Shown piece by piece: positions 16,062-24,776 of a stretch of DNA of 64,000 nt (within the stretch, counting starts at the first letter, position 1; every line of letters starts with the position of its first letter). Made by a program: the position numbers and the translations under genes. The DNA is from Methyloradius palustris (GTDB lineage: Bacteria; Pseudomonadota; Gammaproteobacteria; Burkholderiales; Methylophilaceae). The notes under the pieces are model-generated. The model searched no databases, had not been told where the DNA came from, and worked only from the letters and a program-made list of their open reading frames with translations. The stretch lies in assembly GCF_019703875.1 (NCBI RefSeq), contig NZ_AP024110.1, positions 930,001-994,000 on the forward strand. The letters are read 5' to 3'.

Positions 16062-17510
16062 ATGAAACAACTGGCACTTGTCATCATTTTAATAAGCGCC
16101 TGTTTTTCAGCTTGTAGCAAGCCAACTGAGCCCAATAAAAATGCCCAGCAGGCTATTCGTATTGGGCTGGCACAAGCACCACTTAATCTTGACCCACGTT
16201 TTGCTACTGATGCTGCATCCGCACGTATCAATCGCCTGTTGTATCGATCACTTGTAGATTTTGATGAGCATTCTTTGCCGGTGCCATCTTTAGCTAACTG
16301 GCAGCAAATCAGCCCGTTCATCTATCGCTTTAAACTGCAGCAACAAGGCCGCATTTTTCATCATGATGCTGCATTGACTGCAGACGATGTTGCTGCAACT
16401 TATCAATCTTTTACCCAACTCAAGGGTTCGCCTCTCAGTAACGAGTTTGCCAATATCCAGCAAGTTAAAGTGGTTGATGTCGATACAGTCGATTTTTATC
16501 TAAAGACCGCAGACCCGCAATTCCCCTCACGCTTAATCATTGGAATTTTGCCTGCTGATTTAATCAAGTCAGGCCATGATTTTGCGCATCAACCCATCGG
16601 TAGCGGGCCGCTAAAGCTCGTGAGTTGGAATAGCCAGCTAGTGCTTGAGAGAGTCGTAGATCAACAGATTTTTAGTTTTTCAGAAGTCAAAGACCAGACC
16701 GTGCGCGTGCTTAAACTAATGCGCGGTGAGGTCGATATGCTACAAAGTGACCTGCCGCCAGAGCTGGTGAAATACCTGAGCCAGCAGCCTGAAATTACCG
16801 TGCAGTCAGCGCAGGGAGCTAATTTTTCCTACATCGGCCTGAATATGCAAGATGCACTGTTGAGCAAGCCTGAAGTGCGGCTTGCCATCGCACATGCCAT
16901 TGATACGCCAGCAATCATCATGCAAGTATTGGTCGCAGATAGCCGTCAGGCAGGTGCGATATTGCCCCCCGAGCATTGGGCTGGCAACGCAGCACTTACG
17001 CCGTATGACTACAATCCCAAGTTGGCACGTGAACTACTTATAAAGTCTGGCATTCAACTACCCCTCAAGCTGGTTTATAAAACCTCTACCGATGCCCAGC
17101 GTGTGCGGCTTGCCACTATTATGCAGGCTCAAATGCAGGCGGCAGGTATTGATCTCGAAATCAGAAGCCTTGATTGGGGTACTTTTTTCGATGACATCCA
17201 GCACGGTAAATTCCAGCTTTATGGCCTCACCTGGGTAGGTATCAAAACGCCTGAAGTCTATCGCCTAGCCTTTCATCGCCAGTCCATTCCACCCAAAGGT
17301 GCAAACCGTGGACAGTTCAAAGATGCTAAGCTAGATCAACTAATAGGGGCCGAGAACTGGCCTGCCGTTACCCAATATGTGCATGAACAACTGCCTTACA
17401 TTCCGCTCTGGTACGAAGGCCAGTTTGTCGCGATGCATAAAGGTTTGGTAGATTACGGTTTGAAGGCGGATGGTAGCTTGGATGGCCTTGCCACAATCCA
17501 CAGAAATTAA
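16062..17510 (+). CDS. ABC transporter substrate-binding lipoprotein, oligopeptide/nickel family (family 5)
   Basis: A 482-residue extracytoplasmic solute-binding protein of the DppA/OppA class. The lipoprotein signal is MKQLALVIILISAC, with the lipid-modified cysteine at about residue 14. The mature chain has the family's opening (IRIGLAQAPLNLDPRF) and typical inner blocks (FKLQQQG, LTADDVAATYQSF, VRLAIAHAID). ATG 16062 is preferred over an in-frame GTG six bases earlier. The two matching permease genes sit 2.2 kb downstream, beyond a convergent HDOD gene and an L,D-transpeptidase. Ligand is unknown; peptides, including cell-wall peptides, are possible given the transpeptidase neighbour. Confidence 0.88.
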   Translation: MKQLALVIILISACFSACSKPTEPNKNAQQAIRIGLAQAPLNLDPRFATDAASARINRLLYRSLVDFDEHSLPVPSLANWQQISPFIYRFKLQQQGRIFHHDAALTADDVAATYQSFTQLKGSPLSNEFANIQQVKVVDVDTVDFYLKTADPQFPSRLIIGILPADLIKSGHDFAHQPIGSGPLKLVSWNSQLVLERVVDQQIFSFSEVKDQTVRVLKLMRGEVDMLQSDLPPELVKYLSQQPEITVQSAQGANFSYIGLNMQDALLSKPEVRLAIAHAIDTPAIIMQVLVADSRQAGAILPPEHWAGNAALTPYDYNPKLARELLIKSGIQLPLKLVYKTSTDAQRVRLATIMQAQMQAAGIDLEIRSLDWGTFFDDIQHGKFQLYGLTWVGIKTPEVYRLAFHRQSIPPKGANRGQFKDAKLDQLIGAENWPAVTQYVHEQLPYIPLWYEGQFVAMHKGLVDYGLKADGSLDGLATIHRN

Positions 17511-17522
17511 TATCTTCCCAGC

Positions 17523-19067
17523 TTATATTTTCTGCTTGAAACCTAACGTAGCTTGGTTACGCAGGGTGCGCAACAAAGTAAGTTGCTGGGGCTTTATCTT
17601 TAAGCCATTGGTGATATTTGAATCGGCATAAATCAAACCAATCACTTTGTTTTTGACCGTAATCGGCAGCAAGAGAAAGCTTTTTGCTTTCACTTTTTGA
17701 TGAAACCATACGGGGATTTTTGCAGCAATATTCTCAGCGGAGACATCTTCAATCACGATATCCACTCCTTTATCAACCGCCACATGAAATACATCAGGAG
17801 TACTGTCTAGTGGAAAACTTAAATCGCCCAACAAGTCGCTAATTTCCTTACCAAATCCAAATTTCGCCGACATGCTGTTTTTCTTGGGGTCGCGGATGAA
17901 AATGATGGTGCGGTTAAATGCCATACCGCGATAGATGGTTTCAACCACCATTTGCAGTAAATCGTTAAGGGTAAAGTCATGGATTAGTGTATTGGTAATG
18001 TCCTGAATTCCCTCGTTCAATATGCTTTCAGGCGTCCTTGCTTGCTTGTCCTCAACCAATTCAGCTTCTAATTGCTGAATTGCATTCATGAGATTGTCTT
18101 CTTCTTTAATAGCTATCGGCGCTTGAGTGGCACCTGTCCATGCGCTGATGGTTTGCAGCACAGGGCTTTTAGCTACTGAGATATTTAAAATAGAAGCGCA
18201 TTGCTGCATTTCCTCCAGACCTTCTTTAAGCGCTTGGCCGAGCGCATCACTGTTTAATGCAGTGGCGTCTTTGTACCGATCAGCTAAAGCGTTTAATGCT
18301 GAAACTCTCTCGGTTTCCAAAGTCTTGAGTGCCATCATGCATAGTTCGTTAGCAAGTGAAGATATCGCGCTTAATCGTTCAAGCTCAGATTGCGTCGCTT
18401 TGATTTTTTGAGAGGTCTGCTTTTTCATGCCTTGAATTAGACGTTCTGGAAAGCACCATTTTTTCGCTACTGCATTGCCTATATCCTGATAACTGACCCC
18501 TAGAGTTTGCACAACAGCTTTTTGCTCTTGAATGTCGTCCGCAATCAGAGCATGAATCTTCTGGCTTTCTTCGTAAAAAAAGAACACCGCCAATAAACGA
18601 CCCAAGTTCTGGAACATGCCGCAAATCATGCCTTCTTCAGGGTCTGTGAGCTTGTTCTCACGGCATAGCGATTTCGCTACTACCCCTGCGAAAAACGCCA
18701 TCACAATGTCGTTTTTCATTTCTTGTGCTTGTGATTTGTTTTGCATGAATTCAAGCAGAATCAAACTCATAGAGAGATTCCTGACAGTTTCCTGCCCAAG
18801 AATAATGACTGCTTTTGATATCGTATTGATGCGGCCACCATATTGGCTGAAATTGACGGTATTAACGAGTTGCAGCACTTTATGTGTGAGCGAAACGTCA
18901 TGCAAAATGGCGTTGGTCAAGGTCTGATTGTGGCCAAGGTCATTTTCTACAATACGATTGATCTCAGCGACGGTAGCAGAAAGCGCGGGGAACCCATGGC
19001 TACTATCCATGCGATTTAAAATTTTTTGTAATGGTGTTGAAGCGGATGCTGGATTGATGTTTGTCAT
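17523..19067 (-). CDS. HDOD-GAF signal-transduction protein
   Basis: A 514-residue cytoplasmic regulator. The N-terminal ~300 residues form an HDOD domain, an HD-like domain lacking the full metal-binding HD motif, seen in LPQLSATV-like spacing, LHDVSLTHKVLQLVN and the helix ISKAVIILGQETVRNLSMSL. The C-terminal ~150 residues form a GAF domain with FNRTIIFIRD and a terminal KVIGLIYADS. A short charged linker separates them. HDOD-GAF proteins act in c-di-GMP or stress signalling, but partners cannot be named here. It converges on the binding-protein gene with 12 bases between the stops and interrupts the ABC locus. Confidence 0.85.
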   Translation of the reverse strand: MTNINPASASTPLQKILNRMDSSHGFPALSATVAEINRIVENDLGHNQTLTNAILHDVSLTHKVLQLVNTVNFSQYGGRINTISKAVIILGQETVRNLSMSLILLEFMQNKSQAQEMKNDIVMAFFAGVVAKSLCRENKLTDPEEGMICGMFQNLGRLLAVFFFYEESQKIHALIADDIQEQKAVVQTLGVSYQDIGNAVAKKWCFPERLIQGMKKQTSQKIKATQSELERLSAISSLANELCMMALKTLETERVSALNALADRYKDATALNSDALGQALKEGLEEMQQCASILNISVAKSPVLQTISAWTGATQAPIAIKEEDNLMNAIQQLEAELVEDKQARTPESILNEGIQDITNTLIHDFTLNDLLQMVVETIYRGMAFNRTIIFIRDPKKNSMSAKFGFGKEISDLLGDLSFPLDSTPDVFHVAVDKGVDIVIEDVSAENIAAKIPVWFHQKVKAKSFLLLPITVKNKVIGLIYADSNITNGLKIKPQQLTLLRTLRNQATLGFKQKI

Positions 19068-19222
19068 ACTTGCATGCTAACAAGCAACTACTGGCATCAC
19101 AACAGGCTTGGCTAATTTACTTTAACGCTCTGCTTGGTATATCGATACTTGAATTCATGATCGTCTGTTAATATCTTCTGCAACTTGATTCTCTGCGGTT
19201 GAACCCTAACAATTTCATCAAT

Positions 19223-19705
19223 ATGCGCATTCAGATATCTATAAAACTTCAAACACTTACCCTACTAAACCTTCAAGATGAGGTAGTAGCGACGTTTGCA
19301 GTTTCAACCGCCGTCAATGGCGCTGGCGAGCAAAAAAACAGCTACCAAACACCACGAGGCAAGCATATTATCCGCGCCAAAATAGGTGCTGGTGCTGTGC
19401 CCAATACGGTATTTAAAGGCCGCAGGCCAACGGGCGAAATCTTCACGCCTGAGTTTATGTTTGCTAACCCAACGCGTGACTGGATTTTGACGCGAATTCT
19501 GTGGCTATCAGGCACTGAAGTTGGTAAGAATCGGCTGGGCAACGTGGATACCATGCAGCGCTATGTATATATCCACGGTTCGCCGGATAGTGTGGAGATG
19601 GGCAAGCCTGGCTCGCATGGTTGCATCCGTATGCGTAACCAAGATGTCATCGCCTTGTTTGATCTGGTGCCTGTTGGCACATCCGTCAATATTACGGAAG
19701 ACTGA
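19223..19705 (+). CDS. L,D-transpeptidase (YkuD domain)
   Basis: A 160-residue protein from ATG 19223 (an in-frame TTG at 19199 would add eight residues; neither has a good ribosome-binding site). Almost the whole chain is one YkuD domain, opening MRIQISIKLQTLTLLN and carrying the catalytic motif HGSPDSVEMGKPGSHGCIRM with nucleophilic cysteine. Such enzymes cross-link peptidoglycan or attach proteins to it. No signal peptide is visible, which is unusual for a cell-wall enzyme but common in short YkuD proteins of this group. The stop abuts the TTG start of the permease, implying one transcript. Confidence 0.85.
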   Translation: MRIQISIKLQTLTLLNLQDEVVATFAVSTAVNGAGEQKNSYQTPRGKHIIRAKIGAGAVPNTVFKGRRPTGEIFTPEFMFANPTRDWILTRILWLSGTEVGKNRLGNVDTMQRYVYIHGSPDSVEMGKPGSHGCIRMRNQDVIALFDLVPVGTSVNITED

Positions 19706-20623
19706 TTGTTGCTGGCCAAACGTCTTTTAGCACTTATTCCCGTAGTTTTCGGCATATTGCTACTCACTTTCTTGCTCGTGCATCTGGTGCCCGGCGACCC
19801 AGTAGATGTCATGCTGGGTGACTCTGCGGCATCAACTGATCGTGCGCAATTGCGTGCTGAGCTAGGCTTGGATAAATCCCTGCCTGTGCAATTCATCAGC
19901 TATATCGGTCATCTGGCACAGGGCGATTTTGGGCGCTCTATCCATACACAAGCTTCAATTTCAAGCATGTTGGTTGAGCGTATTCCCCGTACAGCAGAGC
20001 TGGCGATAGTGGCGTTATTGATTGCCATGGCGATTGGCCTGCCGCTTGGCATCTTCGCAGCGCTTAAGGCTGGTAAATGGTTGGACCACAGCGCCAGCGT
20101 ATTGAGCTTATCGCTCTCTGCCATGCCACATTTTTGGCTGGGGCCATTACTCATGCTGGTGTTTGCATTGTGGCTAGGTTGGCTACCAGTGAGCGGTATG
20201 GAGCATGCGAGCTCAATTGTATTGCCTGCCATGACTTTGGGTTTTGGGCTTGCTGCGATCCTCACTCGCATGACGCGCGCAAGCTTGCTTGAAGTGCTGA
20301 ATGAAGATTTTGTGCGTACGGCGCGCGCCAAAGGCTTGAGTGAACAAGCGGTGATTGTGCACCATGCGCTGCGTGCCGCATTATTGCCGATTATCACAGT
20401 GCTTGGCTTACAGCTTGGCAGCTTGCTGGCAGGTGCCGTGATTACCGAAACAGTATTTGGTTGGGATGGCATAGGCCGCTTGTTGGTGGAATCGATTGAA
20501 AAACGCGATTACCCCGTTACCCAAGCCTGTGTGTTGGTGATTGCCCTGAGTTATGTGCTGATTAATCTGGCGACAGACTTGTTGTATGCAAAGCTAGACC
20601 CTAGATTGCGATTTGCATCATGA
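19706..20623 (+). CDS. ABC transporter permease, DppB/OppB type
   Basis: A 305-residue inner-membrane permease with about six helices. It has the typical N-terminus (ending LLTFLLVHLVPGDPVDVMLG) and the cytoplasmic EAA loop (EVLNEDFVRTARAKGLSE) that docks the ATPase. The best start is TTG 19706 or 19709, directly after the transpeptidase stop, implying coupled translation. It partners with the next permease and probably the binding protein at 16.1 kb. ATP-binding subunits are not encoded here. Confidence 0.9.
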   Translation: MLLAKRLLALIPVVFGILLLTFLLVHLVPGDPVDVMLGDSAASTDRAQLRAELGLDKSLPVQFISYIGHLAQGDFGRSIHTQASISSMLVERIPRTAELAIVALLIAMAIGLPLGIFAALKAGKWLDHSASVLSLSLSAMPHFWLGPLLMLVFALWLGWLPVSGMEHASSIVLPAMTLGFGLAAILTRMTRASLLEVLNEDFVRTARAKGLSEQAVIVHHALRAALLPIITVLGLQLGSLLAGAVITETVFGWDGIGRLLVESIEKRDYPVTQACVLVIALSYVLINLATDLLYAKLDPRLRFAS

Positions 20624-21429
20624 GCGCTCGGGTAACACAATATTGGCCGTTGGCTGTTCTATTGTGTTGGTTATTTCTTGTTTTGATCGCCAAGCTATTA
20701 CCGCTGCAGCCAGACCATATTGAGCTTACACACATACTCGGCAGCACCAGTCAGCATGCTTGGCTGGGCTATGACGATTTGGGGCGTGATGTGTTCGCCA
20801 GATTGCTTACGGGCGCACAAGTCTCACTTTTAGTCGCATTTTTTGTAACTGCGGTCACCTTTTCATTCGGTACTTTACTCGGTTTGATTGCGGGGTTTTA
20901 TGGCGGCTGGATAGATCGCCTTTTAATGCATATTACGGATGTATTTCTCGCATTCCCTGGCATATTGCTGGCGATTGCGTTTGCCGCAGTGTTGGGCCCG
21001 GGGCTCAATAATTTGATACTGGCGCTGAGTATGACGGGCTGGGTAGGCTATGCCAGATTAACCCGTGCGCAAGGTTTGGCATTACGTAATCGGCAACACG
21101 TACAGGCGGCAATTTCTTTAGGTGCTTCAACGCCACGGATTATGTTCAAGCACATGCTGCCGTTACTTGCCGCACCACTTCTTGTGGAAGCGACCTATAG
21201 CATTGCCAGCTTGATTATCGCAGAAGCTAGCTTGTCGTTCCTTGGCCTAGGCATACAGGCACCACATGCTTCTTGGGGGGCTATGCTGCGTGATGGCGTC
21301 CGTTTTATGTTGGTAGCGCCGCATTATGTGTTGGCGGTAGGCTTTAGCCTGATGTCGCTGGTGTTGGCAATTAACGTACTTGGCGACCAGTTGCGGGATA
21401 GATTAGATATAAAGCGTGTCACAAGCTAA
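20620..21429 (+). CDS. ABC transporter permease, DppC/OppC type
   Basis: A 269-residue permease that overlaps the DppB-type gene by four bases (ATGA). It has the family landmarks HAWLGYDDLGRDVFARLLTGA near the N-terminus (written here in part), the EAA loop in RQHVQAAISLGASTPRIMFKH, and the C-terminal SFLGLGIQAPHASWGAML. It is full length for the class. After its stop comes one copy of the 138-bp palindromic repeat instead of the two ATPase genes usually found in such operons. The transporter must borrow ATPases encoded elsewhere. Confidence 0.9.
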   Translation: MSARVTQYWPLAVLLCWLFLVLIAKLLPLQPDHIELTHILGSTSQHAWLGYDDLGRDVFARLLTGAQVSLLVAFFVTAVTFSFGTLLGLIAGFYGGWIDRLLMHITDVFLAFPGILLAIAFAAVLGPGLNNLILALSMTGWVGYARLTRAQGLALRNRQHVQAAISLGASTPRIMFKHMLPLLAAPLLVEATYSIASLIIAEASLSFLGLGIQAPHASWGAMLRDGVRFMLVAPHYVLAVGFSLMSLVLAINVLGDQLRDRLDIKRVTS

Positions 21430-21435
21430 GGGCGC

Positions 21436-21573
21436 TCTACTTAACCCTGACTTCGTCGCTATGCTTCGTTACTCACACAAAATTTCTCCTTACATATCAA
21501 ATATATGCCGCGTCAAAATTTTGTGTTCGCGCCTCGCCTAGCTTAGAATTCAGGCTTAATTAGAACACCCTTA
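21436..21573. repeat. 138-bp palindromic repeat, copy 1
   Basis: Matches copy 2 (59153-59290) over the same 138 bases with about ten mismatches by eye. It carries inner inverted arms ACACAAAATTT (21475-21485) and AAATTTTGTGT (21516-21526), and outer ends that are imperfect inverted copies built on TTAAGCCTGA / TCAGGCTTAA. It begins six bases behind the permease stop. No ORF is inside. It may be a REP/MITE-like element or a 3' processing structure. Confidence 0.85.
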
Positions 21574-21616
21574 TATATTGCAACTATTGATTAACCCTAT
21601 ATAAAGCCCTGAACTC

Positions 21617-22321
21617 ATGCAACAAGCGCGCAGTTATCGGTATTACGATTTAGTGATGGTGGCATTTGTCACCGTATTGGTGTGTTCCAACCTGATTGGG
21701 CCAGCCAAGATATCGCAAATTTCATTGCCGATTGTCGGCACGCTCACCTTTGGCGCGGGCGTTCTGTTTTTCCCTATCTCATTCATTTTTGGCGACATTC
21801 TTACTGAAGTCTATGGTTATGCAAAATCGCGGCGCGTGATTTGGGCGGGCTTTGCGGGCTTGGCGTTTGCCTCCGTCATGGCGTGGATGATTGTGGCATT
21901 ACCGCCCGCGCCATTCTGGCAGAACCAGGATGCTTACGAGATTGCCTTTGGCTCTGCATGGCGCATTTCGTTAGCCAGCTTGGTGGCCTTTGCCGCAGGT
22001 GAATTCGTCAATTCGTTTGTGCTGGCCAAAATGAAAATCTGGACCAATGGCCGCTGGCTATGGACGCGCACCATAGGCTCCACCATTTTCGGTGAGGCAG
22101 TTGATTCCATTTTGTTTTATCCACTGGCTTTTTATAACACTGGTATCATCCCCAACGACAAATTATGGTTGGTAGTCGTGGCACAGTTTGTCGCTAAAGT
22201 GGCTGTGGAAGTTGTGTTGACGCCAGTGACTTACAAAATTGTCGCGTTCCTCAAAAAAGCCGAGAACGAGGACTATTACGACACCGATACTAATTTCAAT
22301 CCTTTTAACCTGAAAAGTTAA
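21617..22321 (+). CDS. yhhQ: Queuosine precursor transporter (YhhQ/DUF165)
   Basis: A 234-residue membrane protein with about six helices. Diagnostic stretches are VLVCSNLIGPAKI, the conserved FPISFIFGDILTEVYGY and the segment FAAGEFVNSFVLAKMK. YhhQ family members import preQ0/preQ1, precursors of the tRNA base queuosine, across the inner membrane. Spacing of only two bases to nagZ suggests co-transcription. A ribosome-binding site is not obvious; an AT-rich leader precedes the start. Length is normal for the family. Confidence 0.9.
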   Translation: MQQARSYRYYDLVMVAFVTVLVCSNLIGPAKISQISLPIVGTLTFGAGVLFFPISFIFGDILTEVYGYAKSRRVIWAGFAGLAFASVMAWMIVALPPAPFWQNQDAYEIAFGSAWRISLASLVAFAAGEFVNSFVLAKMKIWTNGRWLWTRTIGSTIFGEAVDSILFYPLAFYNTGIIPNDKLWLVVVAQFVAKVAVEVVLTPVTYKIVAFLKKAENEDYYDTDTNFNPFNLKS

Positions 22322-22323
22322 CT

Positions 22324-23388
22324 ATGTCACTTGGTCCTGTCATGTTGGACGTAGTCGGCACTGAACTCAGTGCTGATGATATTCGCCGTTTGCAACATCC
22401 ATTAGTGGGCGGCGTGATTTTGTTTGCGCGCAATTATACATCCCCCGCACAATTGAAGGCGCTGACAGCCAGTATCCATGTGGTTCGCCAGCCACCCTTG
22501 TTGATTGCGGTAGATCACGAAGGTGGTCGTGTGCAGCGTTTTAAAGAGGGCTTCACACGTATTCCGCCGATGCGCGAATTCGGCAAGATTTGGGATAAAT
22601 CGCCTAAACGCGCCAAGCAGCTGGCTGAAGAGGCAGGCTGGATACTCGCCGCTGAACTGCGCGCGCACGGTGTTGATTTCAGTTTTACGCCCGTGCTCGA
22701 TATGGATTACGGCGAAAGCCAGGTGATTGGTAATCGCGCCTTCCATAAGAATCCGCAAGCTATCAGCGAGCTAGCGTTTGCGTTGATGCAAGGCCTGAAG
22801 CGCGGGGGCATGGCGGCAGTTGGCAAACATTTTCCTGGGCACGGCTTTGTGGTGGCTGATTCGCACGTGGCGATTCCTATTGATGAGCGTAGCTTTGATG
22901 AGATCGCCCAAGCCGATTTGCAGTCTTTCCGTCAGATGATAGACGACGGCTTGCCAGCCATCATGCCTGCTCATGTAATCTACCCAAAAGTGGATAGCAA
23001 GCCCGCGGGCTTCTCAGAGCGCTGGTTGCAGAAAGTGCTGCGCCAGCGCCTTGAATTCAATGGCGTGATTTTCAGCGATGACCTTTCGATGGAAGGCGCA
23101 GTGGTGGCAGGTAATGTCACCGAACGTGCTTTGGCGGCGCTGAATGCGGGTTGCGATATGGTGTTGTTATGCAATCGCCCGGATCTTGCAGATGAACTTC
23201 TGCAAAATTTGAAATGGGATATTTCAGGCCAAAGCTTGGCAAGATTGGCGCGCATGCATGGTCGCCGCGATCTGGATCATGCTGTGGTGCCTGACATGGT
23301 AGCGCTACGCGAAAGTGCTGAATTCACTCAAGCGGTGCATGAAGTGGGGCAGGTGGGTTTGTCAGAAGCGGATTTGTTTAAAGCTTGA
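22324..23388 (+). CDS. nagZ: Beta-N-acetylhexosaminidase (peptidoglycan recycling)
   Basis: A 354-residue glycoside hydrolase family 3 enzyme. It contains LLIAVDHEGGRVQRF (~60-74), GKHFPGHG with the catalytic dyad histidine region (~168-175) and the nucleophile aspartate in IFSDDLSMEGA. NagZ removes N-acetylglucosamine from anhydro-muropeptides in the cytoplasm. There is no signal peptide, as expected. It starts two bases after the queuosine transporter stop. It fits the cell-wall theme of the L,D-transpeptidase nearby, but the operon link is only to yhhQ. Confidence 0.94.
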   Translation: MSLGPVMLDVVGTELSADDIRRLQHPLVGGVILFARNYTSPAQLKALTASIHVVRQPPLLIAVDHEGGRVQRFKEGFTRIPPMREFGKIWDKSPKRAKQLAEEAGWILAAELRAHGVDFSFTPVLDMDYGESQVIGNRAFHKNPQAISELAFALMQGLKRGGMAAVGKHFPGHGFVVADSHVAIPIDERSFDEIAQADLQSFRQMIDDGLPAIMPAHVIYPKVDSKPAGFSERWLQKVLRQRLEFNGVIFSDDLSMEGAVVAGNVTERALAALNAGCDMVLLCNRPDLADELLQNLKWDISGQSLARLARMHGRRDLDHAVVPDMVALRESAEFTQAVHEVGQVGLSEADLFKA

Positions 23389-23533
23389 AATTTTCCTAAA
23401 TAACGCCATCTATGTGAAGATTTCAATACAACAGCCAATATTTACAACTTGAAACTTTACTTAGCTTACAGCAGTCTTACAATGTATATTGTGCTGGTTA
23501 AGACATACGCATTTTTATTGAAGAGGAAACACA

Positions 23534-24226
23534 ATGGACAATAACTATCAGGTATTAGGTCGTAATACAGAAGTACTTTCAGACAGTGCAAACAAGGTGT
23601 TGCGCAATACCTACGCCTTGCTTGGTATGACGATGATTCCAACCGTCATTGGTGCATTTATTGGCGTTAGCTTGGATTTGAGTCTTTTTGCGCAGCATCC
23701 AATTATGGCAGTGGTCGGCATGTTGGTGATCAGCTTCGGCTTGATCATGGGTATTAAAGCTAATAGCAACAGCAGCGTTGGTGTAGTACTACTTTTGGCC
23801 TTCACTTTATTCATGGGTGTGATGTTAGGCCCAATCCTGCAAGTAGCCTTGCATCTACGTAACGGCGCTCAATTAATCGGTATGGCCGCTGGCGGTACAG
23901 GGATTATCTTTTTAACCTTGGCTGGTATTGCTACCACAACCAAAAAAGACTTTAGCTTTATGGGCAAGTTCTTGATGGTTGGCATCATCATGCTGATCGT
24001 TGCTTCACTGGCTAATATGTTCTTCCAGATTCCAGCTTTTCAATTAGCTTTGTCTGGTGTAGGTGTTCTGTTGTTCTCAGGTTTCATTTTGTATGACGTA
24101 AGCCGCATTGTGAACGGTGGCGAGACCAACTACATCATGGCAACATTGAATATCTATCTGGATATCTACAATCTGTTTGTTAATTTATTGCAAATCCTGA
24201 TGGCTGTTTTTGGTGATCGTGATTAA
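23534..24226 (+). CDS. Bax inhibitor-1/YccA family membrane protein
   Basis: A 230-residue protein with seven hydrophobic segments, as in the Bax inhibitor-1 (UPF0005) family. The N-terminus VLRNTYALLGMTMIPT and the conserved LDIYNLFVNLLQIL at the C-terminus are the family hallmarks. E. coli YccA, a family member, interacts with the FtsH protease. The start has a strong ribosome-binding site (AAGAGGA before ATG 23534). The gene is transcribed alone, with a 145-base leader and an intrinsic terminator behind it. Confidence 0.92.
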   Translation: MDNNYQVLGRNTEVLSDSANKVLRNTYALLGMTMIPTVIGAFIGVSLDLSLFAQHPIMAVVGMLVISFGLIMGIKANSNSSVGVVLLLAFTLFMGVMLGPILQVALHLRNGAQLIGMAAGGTGIIFLTLAGIATTTKKDFSFMGKFLMVGIIMLIVASLANMFFQIPAFQLALSGVGVLLFSGFILYDVSRIVNGGETNYIMATLNIYLDIYNLFVNLLQILMAVFGDRD

Positions 24227-24252
24227 GCGGAATTGATTCCCGCTAAATAAGA

Positions 24253-24275
24253 AACCCGCTTCGGCGGGTTTTTTA
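24253..24275 (+). terminator. Intrinsic terminator of the Bax-inhibitor-like gene
   Basis: Stem AACCCGC / GCGGGTT with a TTCG loop, followed by a run of T. It lies 27 bases behind the stop, and the A-rich 5' flank could let it serve the converging tadA gene as well. Confidence 0.9.
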
Positions 24276-24287
24276 TTTAGCTGACAA

Positions 24288-24776
24288 TTACTGGGATTGT
24301 TTCTTTCTTCGGCTAGCAAAGAACTGGCTCAATATAGCGCCGCATTCTGATGCCAGTATGCCACCGGCAACTTCGGTGTGATGGTTAAGTCTAGGCTCGT
24401 TCATCAAGTCAATCACACTGCCGCAAGCACCCGTTTTTGGGTCAGATGCGCCATATACCAAGCGTGCAATCCGCGCGTGCTGAATAGCGCCAGTGCACAT
24501 GGCGCATGGTTCAAGTGTGACGTATAAAGTACAGCCTACCAAGCGATAGTTACCGAGTTTGTTTGCGGCATCGCGCATGGCAATAATCTCGGCATGTGCA
24601 CTGGGATCATGGTTAGCGATGGGGGCATTGCTACCGCGGCCGATGATTTCGCCATCTTTAACCACAATCGCGCCTACTGGCACTTCTCCAGCTTCAGCGG
24701 CAAGTTGTGCCAGCTCAAGCGCAGCTTTCATGAATTGCTGATCTAGTTTTGCTATATCTGAAAGGATTTCACTCAC
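24288..24776 (-). CDS. tadA: tRNA adenosine(34) deaminase
   Basis: A 162-residue zinc-dependent deaminase that makes inosine at the tRNA-Arg wobble position. The zinc ligands and catalytic glutamate are in HAEIIAM (~62-68) and EPCAMCTGA (~92-100). The C-terminal half has the LVYGASDPKTGACGS block typical of TadA. Its start overlaps the stop of the upstream transglutaminase gene by four bases, so it is the last gene of a minus-strand operon running psiE-moxR-DUF58-tgpA-tadA. Length is normal. Confidence 0.95.
   Translation of the reverse strand: MSEILSDIAKLDQQFMKAALELAQLAAEAGEVPVGAIVVKDGEIIGRGSNAPIANHDPSAHAEIIAMRDAANKLGNYRLVGCTLYVTLEPCAMCTGAIQHARIARLVYGASDPKTGACGSVIDLMNEPRLNHHTEVAGGILASECGAILSQFFASRRKKQSQ

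Noticed and set aside
19909..20472. A 187-codon open frame on the minus strand
   Set aside because: Antisense to the DppB-type permease; low-complexity product without ribosome-binding site.
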